Source of the DNA: Basidiobolus meristosporus CBS 931.73
Lineage: Eukaryota > Basidiobolomycota > Basidiobolomycetes > Basidiobolales > Basidiobolaceae
DNA length: 51,043 nucleotides
Assembly (NCBI GenBank): GCA_002104905.1
Contig: MCFE01000635.1
Coordinates: forward strand, 1-51,043
Direction of reading: 5' to 3'
The notes beneath the pieces were generated by a model that was not told the DNA's origin, did no database searches, and worked only from the letters and a program-made list of their open reading frames with translations. The position numbers and the translations under genes were made by a program. The stretch's first letter is position 1; each line of letters begins with the position of its first letter. Positions 34,471 through 46,350 of the stretch are shown piece after piece.

Positions 34471-35658
34471 TGTAGTAATGGAAAGTATTCCATTACTACA
34501 ACATCTCTAAACCAATAATGCACTCATTTCTTTATTTGCTTTTTGCTATCACAACACACAAGTGAAAGACCAAGAATTTCCAACTTTGAAGAACAAATGC
34601 TCCAGACTCTGACAAGCAATCCACCCAAGAATATTATGTCATACAGAAAACGTAGTAGCCAACACATGTTTCAAATTACAGCTCATTTGAAGCAGTACTT
34701 AAGGAGTTATGACCAAATGAGTCCAATTATTATATATACTATGCCTTTTTGCTAGGTTTACTAGGGTGACTTTGATCACGTGAAACTTTTTAACCAGCCA
34801 TTCCAATCACGTGATATTTTCACAGGTGCTGCGCCCATGTCCGATCTGTGCCACTGCGCAATTTTAGCTTTGTATCACGTGTATTGCTTGCGCAATTGCC
34901 CAAAAACTTGGATCCTTCAAAATTTTCATATATATGACTTCCCCAGCTGAAAAATAAAGGGAAAGCCTCTCTTTCTAGAATCTCCACACTACAATTACAA
35001 GTTTAAAGGTTATAAGACTTCCCCTGCATCACTTGCACTGTTGAGTATTCTGACTTTGATCAGTACTACATCAGTAAAGAGACTGCAAAGCTCACAAGAA
35101 TTCAATCTAAGTTCTACAAGAAACTACCACTTTTCTGTGGGAAAAGTCCCCTCTAAAAAACCCCTTTACTCTAAAGACACCCCTTTAGACACCCCTTTAG
35201 TCTAAAGACCCCTTTAGAGACCCCTTTAAGAAACCCCTTTACTCTAAAGAAGCCCCTTTAGGCACCCCTTTACTCCAAAGACACCCCTTTAGGTCTAAAG
35301 ACCCCTTTAGAGACTTCTACAACACTCCCCTTTAGGTTAAAGGGGAGTTCAGAATTTCCATATTAGAAAATACTTTCTTGGAAAGGAAAGTGACTTCCAA
35401 ATAAGGAAAAGTTACTATAAAAGTAAATAAGCCCATTAGTCAACAGAAGGTCAGAACACTGCTGTAGAAGTGATGAACACTGCCTACAGTATATTTTGAG
35501 CCTAAGATTGAGGAAATTAGTGAAAGTTAAATCTTCTATTGTTATGTCAAACTCCCAATAAACTATTTCAGTATTAGCATACTGGAAGTTGTTGTATATT
35601 GTTGATTAGCCTCTACATTGTAGAACAAGCCCCAAACTAATCATAATACAACATAACA
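34471..35658 (+). repeat. Solo LTR family D with CCCCTTTA repeats
   Basis: 1188 bp from tgtagtaatggaaag to caacataaca, flanked by GGCC at 34467-34470 and 35659-35662; the left-arm homologue near 29990 has the uninterrupted site. TATATAT at 34929 and AATAAA at 34953 are spaced 24 bp. 35140-35345 holds a run of CCCCTTTA/TCTAAAG motifs. No internal region, so a solo LTR, and the only copy here. Confidence 0.75.
35140..35345 (+). repeat. Irregular CCCCTTTA / TCTAAAG tandem array
   Basis: About a dozen acccctttaga and ctctaaagac units, with variable spacing, end in a short inverted repeat (cccctttagg...ttaaagggg, 35327-35345). It lies just downstream of the LTR D promoter region, so it would be transcribed and could fold, since CCCCTTTA and TAAAGGGG pair. 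Confidence 0.85.
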
Positions 35659-36569
35659 GGCCAAGTTGCAGCATTGCACTCATCAACTAGGAGGCAAAAT
35701 ACTGACTACAAATACACAAGTAGCCAAGATGATAGTCAGCCAGGAAGTAGTATAGGTGTGCAAAGTGAGTCACTACCAAATGCTTCAGTAGTAATCACTG
35801 TGAGAAAAAAACCCAGGAGAAGATGATGCAATCACTTTGAATTGCTATTATTTGTAATGATCCCAACAACCCATTTTTTTTGCAATCCAAATCAAGCCGT
35901 TGCAAATCAGTGATCATCAATTTTTTGATATAAGTAATATCAAGGTTTTTCTCACATTTGAGACAAAACCCCTATAAATAAACACCCTGCATATATATAC
36001 ATTATCTGTAATACCAGTGCAGCTATTGGATCTGTTTTGCACCTACCCAATTGCTTGTGTGCTAGCTATGACACCTTGTCCAATCACTAGGATCAGGGAT
36101 TTACTTGCTCAATGGGCAAAATGGGATATTTGATGGCAAATCAGGTAGCTTGTTTAGTAGTCAATGAGCCACTTGGGGGCTGCCAACTTCAGGATACTTT
36201 GGGACCAATTAACCACTGAGGTACCATCCAATTGGAGTGATGGTAACCAAAATGGTAAGTATCAGTGTAGTTTATAGTGTGATTTACATTTATTTCCATA
36301 TACATCAAAGAAACATATCCAAATACCAGATTTTGCCTGCCATAATAGCCATATCCAATTGTGCATGTGATGCAAACATTACCAGTTGGCGCAATCATCC
36401 ATGCCAACCTCATCATGTCAGATTGTGCCATAGTCTACAAGATTGTGCCACATAGTGCAAAATTGTCCAAGAACAAATGTGCCTTCTGGTAGCTATAATA
36501 TTGCGCCCAATTGTTCTTTACAACCACAGATTATGCTGCATGCCCTGGCAAGGTACAATGGAACAAGTC

Positions 36570-36935
36570 TAATATATTCCTTCTCCCTTCTGGATTCTAG
36601 TCCCTCTTATAGGTGCATTCTGGCTCTTGTTTGTGCAAATTGACTATTGAATGGTGCAGGAACTGGCTTGCAATCAAGAGAAATCTGACATACCATGATG
36701 TGGTTTTCCTAATGATAATTAGCTACTTGTTGCACTGCACCCAACTTTGCATTACTTAGCTGAATACCCACATGTTGAACTCATGCCACAGCTTTCTACT
36801 CAAATACTTCCATCTTTGTCAACTCTCTGAGGTATCTAGTTCTGCTAGATTAATCAGTAGTGCCCAAATATCTGTATGAAGGCTCATCATAGACACTTGG
36901 GCCATACTAAAATCATTTGGCAAGAACTCAAACGG
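36570..36935 (-). repeat. Inverted CACTA flank plus duplicated Myb-gene piece
   Basis: 36570-36780 is the reverse complement of 27790-27999 (CACTA sequence left of Harbinger copy 1). 36783-36935 repeats 30818-30975 (start of the Myb-like gene) in the copy-1 orientation. Together they mark the junction created when copy 2 arose. LTR C copy c begins at 36936. Confidence 0.75.
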
Positions 36936-38008
36936 TGTGGTGGTGTATAGGTCCAAGGGAGAGATACATCCAACACTTCTCAAGTGTTTTGTGTGTGGGG
37001 TGTTCACTGGGTGCAATAACCTCTGGCAAAAGCTTGCTAGGAATACTTGGGTTCTGTTTCTAATCTAATGTGAAGGGGGATAAAGCCACAAGCTTGTCAA
37101 GGGAAAACTATTGAGCTACAATCCCCAACTTAGTTGGCGTCTTAACAAAAGTATGTGCTGGGTTCAGCATCCTTTGAGATGACAATGTACTAAAGCTTCC
37201 AAAGTCAAAACAACTGTAAACTCCACCAGCAGGGACTTGATAAGAATGCAGCTGTGGTCAATAGTTACAAAGACAGAAAAGTATCTTTGCCTGTACAAGA
37301 ACAAACTTAGGAAAGAATCAAATATAATAAAAGATACCTACTCTGAGTATTCCTCACAAGTAGTGCCTCCAAGGTCAGTTGGCTGTCAGTGTGGTTTCCT
37401 GGGAGTGTCCTGTGGTCTGGGGTTGGAAGTTCAGGTAGCAGCAGGTAGCAGTGATCACACTAATCAACAAGTCGGTATATTGATAAAAGGGATGATGATT
37501 TATTGTTGAGGGATAGCCTCCCTTATATACTTTTTTCTCACTGGCTAAGTGATTACTAATCATGGTGTTCCAGAAGGTTCCGGAGATCAATAGAAATCTT
37601 AATGACATCAGAATGACCTAAGAATGTTCTAAGTAGGTGCCGGAAGGTTCTAAGAGGCACAGCACATCCAACCAATCAGGAATCAGTATTCTGAAACTTG
37701 TGTAACATGGGGATACCATATATGGTATGGAAATGGTAGGGATGGTGACACAGGTTGATTGTGTGTCACAGGTACTGGCGTGGGTACTTGCCTAATATAG
37801 AAGTACTTATAGCTAGTAATCTTACATAAAGTGAGGGGTAACTTATGCAATAAGGTAAGCAGGTGTGATAGTCAACTGGCTTATGGGATAGTACTGATTG
37901 GGTAAGACAAATGGGATAAAACTAAAATAAGTGTAGTAGAGATATAGGGAAGTAGAAAATAAGGGAATGAGCACATCTGTCAGTGGGTGTCACTGTCACC
38001 CCACTACA
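36936..38008 (-). repeat. Solo LTR family C, copy c (minus)
   Basis: 1073 bp, reverse-complement match to 28220-29292 with few differences. Flanks are ACGG on the left and CCGG on the right; the right side belongs to another LTR C, so this is not a clean target duplication. Confidence 0.85.
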
Positions 38009-38716
38009 CCGGCACCTACTTAGAACATTCTTAGGTCATTCTGATGTCATTAAGATTTCTATTGATCTCCGAAACCTTCTGGAACACCATGATTAGTAAT
38101 CACTTAGCCAGTGAAAAAAAAGTATATAAGGGAGGCTATCCCTCAACAATAAATCATCATCCCTTTTATCAATATACCAACTTGTTGATTAGTGTGATCA
38201 CTGCTACCTGCTGCTACCTGAACTTCCAACTCTAGACCACAGGACACTCCCAGGAAACCGCGCTGATAGCCAACTGACCTTGGAGGCACTACTTGTGAGG
38301 AATACTCAGAGTAGGTATCTTTTACTATATTTGATTCTTTCCCAAGTTTGTTCTTGTACAGGCAAAGATACTTTTCTGTCTTTGTAACTATTGACCAAAG
38401 CAGCATTCTTATCAAGTCCCTGCTGGTGGAGTTTACAGTTGTTTTGACTTTGGAAGCTTTAGTACATTGTCATCTCAAAGGATGCTGAACCCAGCACATA
38501 CTTTTGTTAAGACGCCAACTAAGTTGGGGATTGTAGCTCAATAGTTTTCCCTTGACAAGCTTGTGGCTTTATTCCCCTTCACATTAGATTAGAGACAGAA
38601 CCCAAGTATTCCTAGCAAGCTTTTGCCAGAGGTTATTGCACTCAGTGAACACCCCACACACAAAACACTTGAGAAGTGTTGGACATATCTCTCCCTTGGA
38701 CTTATACACCACCACA
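38009..38716 (+). repeat. Solo LTR family C, truncated copy d
   Basis: 708 bp equal to the last two thirds of LTR C, starting ccggcacctac directly at the end of copy c, in opposite orientation. The right end accaccaca is complete and abuts the Harbinger transposase region at 38717. The first 365 bp and the left target duplication are lost. Confidence 0.85.
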
Positions 38717-39811
38717 GTGCCAAATCAATTCAAACCACCTCCATACAATCATCCACCAATTTTAATATGACTTACTCATCTGAATGATCTTTTCTCATCA
38801 ATCCCATCACTACCACTGGATTTCCTTTTGACACACTAGAGGAGATCTATTCCAAGTGCTGTGGACCATCTACCCCAATCTACTCAAGGAGATCCCTTGT
38901 TAAGCTTCTCTGCTATTACAAGAACTATTGCCCTACAAGGTTTTATCCCACCATCCATGTCAACAAAAGTCCTAGAAGTTTTCATTCCTAGCTGACAGCA
39001 ATGGAGAACCACCTTGCAGAGTGTATGAATGACATGGAGCAAGCTTGGAATACTAGGTTCAGAAGCTCCAATAGACTTCCATATCCCAGAGTGTTCAGCA
39101 ACAGGTTCCATTTCAGGAGTATTATAGATACCTTCACATGAGGATTACAGACCTTCTAGAGGGCAGAGGCACTTTTATTCTGGCAAGTACAAGGCACACT
39201 GTGTGAAGTTTCAAGCACTGTCTGACATTGAGGGTAACATCATCTGGTTTAGTGGGCCATATGCTGGAAGTAGGCATGACAAAGCACTCTGGGTAGAGAA
39301 TTATCCTGAACTCAGTAGAGGGAAGAAATGTATGTCAGACTTAGCCTATATAGGAGAGGATTGTCACAGATTTGGATGTATTACAGCTTATAGGAAGCCA
39401 AGGAATGGTGCACTTAGCAGGAAGCAGAGGCTCTACAATGAGATATTTAATCATTTCAGAGTGGGGGTAGAGCACACACTGGGATATCTGAAGAGATTCA
39501 GCATATTGGCAGGTAAACACAGAGGAAAGTCATATATAGGAGAAAACAGCAGAATTGGTAAAATAGTTAAGATACTTATTAATGCACAGTATGCTCATAG
39601 AAGAAGACCTCCACTGAGAGAAATGTGTCTGGAGCATTATGAAGAGTAAATACAGAAAGGAAAGCACTATTCTGAGTAACATAAGTAAGATTGAGTAAAA
39701 TTACCAGTAACTGTATCATACCACTGGCATCATGGTAGAAATTATAGTGCCAGATAAATACGGCACTATAAATAGGCTGGCACTATGTGGCACTATCCAA
39801 CAGAACAAGTC
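38717..39811 (+). pseudogene. Harbinger transposase region and right end, copy 1
   Basis: Plus-strand copy of the transposase at 31382-32160. A start-like MENHLAEC lies at about 39001, a stop interrupts just after IIDTFT (about 39137), and the open part 39203-39649 holds SGPYAGSRHDKALW and VEHTLGYLKRF. The end is tggcactatccaacagaacaagtc (39811), then TAA. It reaches 38717, where LTR C copy d replaced the intergenic part. Confidence 0.85.
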
Positions 39812-40270
39812 TAATGGCCAAATACCAAAAAGTTCTTTGTGCATATTCAGGAAATATTCATGGCAGAAGTGGTGGCAACCAAGTATTTGCTTGCAGGATA
39901 TATATGTTACCAGCAATACATGGTACGGCAGCTTTTCAAGCATCACACCAAAAAGCCATAAAGCTGAGGTGATAGAAGTATGTCAATTGCAGCATGTGTG
40001 CATATTTGTAGAGGTTAGTAAGCTGGAGGCCATAGTATTTCTTGGTTCAAGCTATATATGGAACATTCAAGGTAGTAGTGGGTAAGCAAATAAAGAGGTG
40101 TAATTCTACAGTGGAATATATGAATTGGGTAAGGGGAGGTAGAAAAGGGAAATACCATTTGGTACACTGGTACAGTAGCATCATACAGACCTAGCTGTAG
40201 GCTGCCATACTGCCAGAATAGTGCCATCAGAGGCTTGCAAAGCAGCTGTCAAAATACCATCAGGTTTTTA
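39812..40270 (+). mobile_element. CACTA element, continuation after the Harbinger complex
   Basis: tggccaaataccaaaaagttc continues the CACTA sequence broken at 27999, as shown by the unbroken copy at 41880-41900. It matches 41900-42310 and 2090-2480. Non-coding 3' region. Confidence 0.75.
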
Positions 40271-40384
40271 GGCGTATAAGGCAACTGCATGTACTGGCCC
40301 ATTAGATCCACTCAAGTAGTTGTAAAGCACATTTAGACTACAACATTACTATGCAACCCTTGCCAAAATACTGCACAAACAAAA

Positions 40385-42330
40385 CAAGCAAGGGCTATTT
40401 TGAAGGTATGTATGACCATGCCTTTGCCTTAGCACTTGATGGATTCTCATTAAATAAGTACTCTACCAGCAAATCCTGCTGGCCACTGATTCTCATCAAT
40501 CTGAATCTGCCACCCATCTCACAGTATCAGAGAAATAATCTGATGGTTGTCTCACTTGTATATGGGCCTAAATCACTGTCCAACCTGGATAGCTACCTGT
40601 ATCCATTGCTTGATGCATTTTGTATGCTATCCAGCAGGATAACAGCAAATGGCTGTTATGTAAAAGGCATATCATTATCTGCATTGGAGATACCCCAGCC
40701 ATCAGCAAGATAGTAGGTTTGTCCAGGCACAATGGATGGTATTGCTGTCAAATGTGTGAGATCCAGGGGTTTACTCCATAACTCACACACATTATCATTA
40801 ACCAAGCACCAGCACTAAAAACATCATCTTTCCACAGAGAGAACATACAGAAGTTAGCATGCAACTGCAGCAAAGTTGGCAAGTTATACGCTATTGGCCA
40901 GAATATGGAATCAATTGGAAACCAGAGATACTTAAGATAGAGGGTATCTGTTGGAGCAAAGGTTTTCCACTAGGAGCAATGCATTTGCTTTTCAACAATA
41001 TTCCTATACTGATGACCAAGTTGTATAGGGGACATTTCAAGCTAAATGAGCCCTTTGAGATACCAGAGAAATTTGAAAGAATTGGCAAGATATTGCAGAG
41101 TATCCACTACCCTAAGTGCTCCATACAGGCTCCAATTAATATTCATATGCATATGCAACAATACAAATGCAAAGACTTGGTGATCTGGATATGTATTTAT
41201 TCAAGTGGTGCTCTGAAGCCATTCCTACCAAGAGTACATTGGGAGTCATATGTGGAGGTTGTAGGAATATCTATCCAGAAGCGGATCACCAATGCCAACT
41301 TGACACATTTACAGCTGTTGTGCAAGGAGTTTGTGACAGGATTTGAGTGGCTATACTACAAACTTAAAGCTGAACACATAGATCTCTGCTGCTACTGTAT
41401 CCATTCTTTACTCCATCTTGCATGGTGTGTGGAGAATATTGGGCCTTGCTTCACCATTTGGGAGTTTCCCATGGAGTGGATGTGTGAGCAGATAGGAAGA
41501 CAAGTCAAGTTGCAGGTGCTACCATTTCCCAATCTCATCAATAATATTCCCTTCAAGTCCATCATGAATGTGATGAGTTGGCACATGGAGGACAGCCAGG
41601 AAGAGTTGGAAAATACTTAGGACAAATGTGCACATGGAGACACCTATGCCTATGGCATTAAGAAGCTAATCAGCCCCAATGCATGGGTAATCAGTTAAGT
41701 AATGCAAAGTTGGGTGCAGTGCAACAAGCAACTAATATTTATTAGGAAAACCCTACCAAGGTATGCCAGATTTCTCATGGTTGCAAGCCAACTTTTACAT
41801 CATTCAATATGGAATTCACACAAACAAAAGCCAGAGCGCACCTATAAGGGGGACTAGAATTCAACAGGGAGAAGGAATATATTGGCTAAATACCAAGAAG
41901 TTCTTTGTGGATATTCAGGAGGTATTCATGGCAGAAGTTGCAACAGCCAAATATATGTTTGCAAGATGTATATGTTACCAGCAGTACAAGGTATATGGCA
42001 ACTTTGCAAGTATCACACTAAAATGTTGTAAAGTTGAGGTGATAGAAGTATGTCAATTGTGGCAGGTGTGTGCATTTGTAGAGGTTAGTAAGCAGGAGGC
42101 TGTAGTTTTTTTTGATTTGAGCTATATGGGGAATACCCAAGGCTGTAGTTGGTAAGCAAATAAGGAGGGGTGATTCTACAGTGGAATATATGAAGTGCAC
42201 AAGGGGGGCAGTAGGAAAAGGAAATACCATCTGGTATATTGGTAAGGTAGCAGTATACAGAACCAGCTCTGGGCCATCACACTGCCAATGTAATACCATC
42301 AGAGTCTTCCTGTGAGACCGTCAAAATACC
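40385..42330 (+). pseudogene. Tnp2-type CACTA transposase, second copy, 5' truncated
   Basis: Starts inside the gene at YFEGMYDHAFALALDGFSLN (about 40395), then SCWPLILINLNLPP and YGPKSLSNLDSYLYPLLDAF, up to a stop at 40713. After frame changes, 40859-41620 is open for 253 codons and carries the DUF4218-like LLHLAWCVENIGPCF and FPMEWMCEQIGRQVKLQ. It keeps the NLPP motif that the first copy lost. Followed by the non-coding 3' part (41690-42320). Lies in tandem behind the first CACTA copy. Confidence 0.8.
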
Positions 42331-42639
42331 ATCCAGTTTCTTGCCATATAAGGCAATTGGATGTAATGGCTGGTTGCATCCACTTAAAATAGTTGTAGAG
42401 CACTAAAAGACTGTAACAATACCATGCAATTATTGTCACAGCACCAATAAAATCTTATCAAGTTTTATCCCTTTATTTGGCTGCAAAATTTGCAAAACAC
42501 CATTGTGATCCCATCATAAGATTGTTAAGCAGGTCACTAATTCCAAGCTGCTGGTATTATGATGGACTCTAAACAGGATCCTGACAGCTGATCTGGATTG
42601 GATCCACCTGCGGGACCAAATTATTTCCATGGGGTCTGT
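42331..42639 (+). other. Dispersed repeat, no gene
   Basis: 42440-42620 matches 1265-1410 in the same orientation, in both cases beside CACTA sequence, so it may be part of that element. No coding frame. Confidence 0.4.
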
Positions 42640-43055
42640 TAATTAGATTTATCATTTTTTCTTCTAGCTGCATCTTCATAGTGAGGAATTTTTGTCTCGG
42701 ATACATTTTCTTAGCTGCTGAACATGACTGTTAGGTGTCTTCTAATACCTTCCAGATATTCTTTGCTGTTTTAGCTCTTGAGCATTGAATCAGCAACTTG
42801 CCTGTAACATTAAGGCAAGTGCATTTAAAGGCACTTTGTTCTTTCTTCTGGTACTTTAACACTTCCTCTCCCATGTTGTTAAGGGGGCATTCTTCTCCCA
42901 TGACAATATCCTAAACATCTCTTTCTTGTAACAGCTTCTTCATCTTTACCTTCCACACTTGGTTGTTAGATCCATCCAACTTTTCAGCAAAGGGAAAAGT
43001 TCCAGTAATAGCAATAGTAGACATTGCAGGGAGTGACAGCTTGGGGCTCATAGCC
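42640..43055 (-). pseudogene. Copia family A gag fragment
   Basis: The minus-strand frame at 42911-43099 reads MSPKLSLPAMSTIAITGTFP, AEKLDGSNNQVWK and KMKKLLQERDV, like the start of Gag at 21620-21740. The continuation to 42640 has stops. The 5' LTR lies at 43056. Confidence 0.75.
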
Positions 43056-43402
43056 TGTTGTAAGAGTTTTGGAGATATTTGAAGTATCTGGGAGGACAAA
43101 TAGATTATGAGATTTTTACTTAATGACTTATTGAATGTAAAATAGTATTTATACTTTTACCTAGTCTTGATATTGCAAACATATAAAATAGGCTAAGGAA
43201 GGTCCCAAGAACATGTGTGCAATGCTTGGGGCTGTTTGGACAACTTTGAGAACTTTCATGTTCTGGGTACCTGATATTTTGGTGAAGATATTCTAAGTGA
43301 ATCCCAACAAGGAGTTTGGCCAGTATTCCCTATGATTTGAAGGCAATAATATAAGTGACTAAGTAAGGTGAATACATTGGTGGAATTACAAACTTTACAA
43401 CA
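43056..43402 (-). repeat. Copia family A LTR (5' LTR of the gag fragment)
   Basis: 347 bp, tgttgtaagagttttgg to actttacaaca, same orientation as 44775-45122. The copia primer motif lies on its inner side (43041-43055). Confidence 0.8.
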
Positions 43403-44480
43403 GATATGAATAGCTTGTATAAAGAAACACTAATGCTTTGGTACATGAGATTTTGATTATTTGCACAAAATTATCAAAGATCAGTTAATTTCCAGAGTAA
43501 AAATTGATTCCCCTGCTAGTTTGGGGCACTGTGATGACTGCATATATAGGAAACAAGTTAGTCAACTATTCCAGAGCTCTGAGCCAATCAAAACTAAGAA
43601 AAATTAGACCTAATTCACTCAGATATGTGTGGACCTATGCAAAATTTATCCTAATGCAGGATGAAGTATTTAATCACTTTTGTTGATTATTGCACTAGAT
43701 ACATGTGGGTCTACTTCATGGAAAGCAAGGAAGAAGTTCTGTAAAAGTTTGGGGAGCTCAAAGCTATGGTGGAGAGAGAAACTGGTGAAAAAATCAAGAA
43801 AATACGCTCTGACATTGATGTAGAATATACCTCAAACCCTTCATCAACTTGCGTAAAATTCATGGGATAAAGCAAGAGACTATTTACCATACTGCCCATT
43901 GCAAAATGGAGTAGCAGATTATGCAAACCAATCAATAATTGATATGGCAAATATATGAACTATGATCAAATATTATACTATGATTTTGGGCGGAATTAGT
44001 TGCCACAGCTGTATGCCTTAAAAATAGGAGTATACCAGAGCACTTTGTCATTGTACTCCATCTGAAGCATGTTATAGACACAGACCAAGTGCAAAACAGT
44101 GTATTTGGGTGTACAGCATTGCCAAGAAACTGCCCCAAAATCAGATTTTTGAGCTACTGCAATGAGAGTAAGACATACAGACTCTACAATACAAAATCAA
44201 AGAAGCTAATCAAGTCTTGGGATGTGTTGTTTGATGAAATTTCAAAATTTTCACAAAAAATGACATCAGATGATGACAAAAACTGACTGCAAGTCTACCA
44301 ATAGTCAGGATTGAATCAGAAGAGAACAATGAGAATTTTTTCACTCCAGAGGACCCTAGAGTGGGGTTCAGCCTGAATAAGTGCCCAGGAATATCCCAGA
44401 GGGGATCATTCCAGCATCAAATGCAAGAAGATCCAACAGGAAAAGAAATGGCCAAAATTACTATATGAATGAGGGTACAG
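43403..44480 (+). pseudogene. Copia family A integrase relic, plus strand
   Basis: Plus-strand decayed copy parallel to 22870-23760: HCDDCIYRKQ-like pre-integrase (about 43525), integrase core (43660-43960, with VDYCTRYMWVYFM), post-core CNESKTYRLYNTKSKKLIKS (44150-44290). Several frameshifts. Its strand is opposite to the LTR at 43056, so the junction at 43403 is a rearrangement or insertion. Confidence 0.75.
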
Positions 44481-44774
44481 TTGTGCATCAATAATTAAAA
44501 CTTGGCCAATTTCACTCTGTTACAGAATCTAGTACCCTGACTGATTTTCCCTAACCCAAGCATAACTAATCCCTGTTATGGTTGATTTTATCACTTCTCA
44601 GAATCTATTTTTAGCTGTGACACCTGAACAATTTTTATGTGGGCATTACGTCCTCAACTGATCTGCTAAGCCTTTCCAAGTGATAAGTCATCTGGGATTT
44701 ATCCAACCACTTAGCAGTTGCCAAGACATCAGCTGATTAATGATGCAATTTTTCATTTATCTTATGCACCTATC
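44481..44774. other. Unassigned, no gene seen
   Basis: No coding frame or repeat end was recognised. The copia-A LTR starts at 44775. Confidence 0.3.
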
Positions 44775-45122
44775 TGTTGTAAGAGTCTTGGAGATATTGG
44801 AAGTGATTGGGAGAACAAGTATATTATGTGGTTTTCACTTAATGATTTATTGAATGTAAAAGTAGTATTTATACTTTTACCTAGTCTTAGCATTACAAAC
44901 ACATAGAATAGGTTACAAAAGGTCCCAAGAGCATGTGTGCAAAGTTTGGGGCTGTTTGGACAACTTTGAGAATTTTCATGTTCTGGGTACCTGATTTTTG
45001 GTGAAAATATTCTAAGTAAATCCCAACAAGGAATTTGGTCAGTATTCTCTAGGATTTAAGGGTAATGATCTGAGTGACTAAGTTAGGTGAATATTTAGGT
45101 GGAATTACAAATTTTTACAACA
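44775..45122 (-). repeat. Copia A1, 3' LTR
   Basis: 348 bp, tgttgtaagagtcttgg to atttttacaaca. It is the 3' LTR of the minus-strand element to its right; the polypurine run (gctgagtgggag on the minus strand, 45123-45134) lies just inside. On the minus strand TATAAATAC and AATAAA are spaced 22 bp. Confidence 0.85.
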
Positions 45123-46350
45123 CTCCCACTCAGCTAAATGTTCATACTGACTAGTCCTAATTTTGACCTAAGATATTCAAACTTGTCGCTAGCTAATGGT
45201 TTGGTGAATATGTCTGCAATCATTTCATCTGTGGGACAGTAAACTAAGCTAACTAAGTTATTCTCTATAGCTTCACGTATGAAATGATGTCTAATATCTA
45301 TGTGCTTGGTTCTAGCATGAAAAGTTGGATATCTACCTAGTTGTATACATCCTTGATTATCTTGAAATAAAGTAATAGGTGTTTTGTGACATAGGCCTAA
45401 ATCTGTAAAAAGCTTTCTTAACCACATTGCTTCTTTTGTAGCTTCACAGGCTGCTATATACTCTGCCTCTGTGGTGGAAAGTGCTATGGTTTGTTGCATT
45501 CTTGAGTTCCATGAAATTGCTCCTTGACAGTAAAGAAAAGTTTATCCCATGGTGGATCTTCTGTCTTCTAAATTTTGTCCCCAATCTGCATCAGAGTATC
45601 CCACAAGATCTTGTTCTGAGTTCTTGTAAGTGTATCTTAAGCAAATATCAGCAGTTCCTTTTAGGTATCTAAAAATCCGCTTAACTGCTGCAATATGATC
45701 AGATCCATAGTTCTGATTATGTTGGCTGACAACTCCCACTGAATATGAGATATCTGGACGTGTTCCAAGCATGATATACACCAGACTGATGACCATAGAT
45801 TGATAAGGAAAGTTAGGGCTTTCAGATGGCACCAAGCTCTCTTGATTTGGTTGAGTTTTGACCAAGTTAAGGTTTGTCTCCATTGGGGTAGCTGCTGGTT
45901 TACAGTCTTCCATTTTGTACTTATTTAGTATATCTTGAATATACTGGGACTGACTTAGGGTGATAGTCTGGGTACTTCTGTCTATGGAGAACTTAATCCC
46001 TAAGTAGTAACTAAGTTCTCCTAGATCAGACATCTTGAACTCCTTAGATAGGCTGGATTTAGTCTCTTCCAATGTTTCTAGGTTATTGGCAGCTATAATA
46101 AGATCATCCACATATAGAGCTAATAGAACTGGATTTGCTCTACCTGGCTTATAGTGTATACTATAGTCAGCATTACTTCTTTTTAAACTAAAGGATTACA
46201 AATAAGAATCTATCTTGCAATTCCTGGCTCTTGGTGATTGATTGAGACCATATAGTGACTTTTTAAGCTTGCAGACCAAATGGGGGTTATCTTGGTCAAC
46301 AAACCCATCAGGCTGGTCCATATACACATCCTCATCAAGTTCTCCATTCA
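45123..46350 (-). pseudogene. Copia A1 reverse transcriptase C-terminal part and RNase H
   Basis: The frame at 45542-46111 starts at the YVDD site (VDDLIIAANN) and runs through YYLGIKFSID, GTRPDISYSV and KRIFRYLKGTAD into EDRRST. After a frameshift, 45134-45499 gives RNase H: ALSTTEAEYIAACEATKEAM, QDNQGCIQL, TKHIDIRHHF, DIFTKPLA. Between 46112 and 46350 the frame is broken (KLKKSLYGLNQSPRA region). The catalytic residues remain, so the decay is light. Confidence 0.9.

Larger units (their letters stand above)
31180..36569. mobile_element. Harbinger element, copy 2, inverted and nested
   Basis: Runs from gacttgttctgttggatag (31180) to ggtacaatggaacaagtc (36569): transposase on the minus strand, Myb-like gene on the plus strand, the mirror image of copy 1. 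Without the LTRs at 32989-34064 and 34471-35658 it is about 3.1 kb. Beyond the 36569 end, 36570-36780 repeats in reverse the CACTA flank found left of 28000, so this copy carries host flank and did not arrive by a simple cut-and-paste event. Confidence 0.75.

Noticed and set aside
35140-35345. CRISPR-like or satellite array
   Set aside because: Units are 8-20 bp with irregular spacing, no unique spacers, in a eukaryotic LTR.
28000-36569. One giant Harbinger element with matching ends
   Set aside because: The flanks are TTA on the left and TAA on the right, and the outside sequence is inverted as well, so these are two copies in mirror arrangement and not one element with a direct target duplication.
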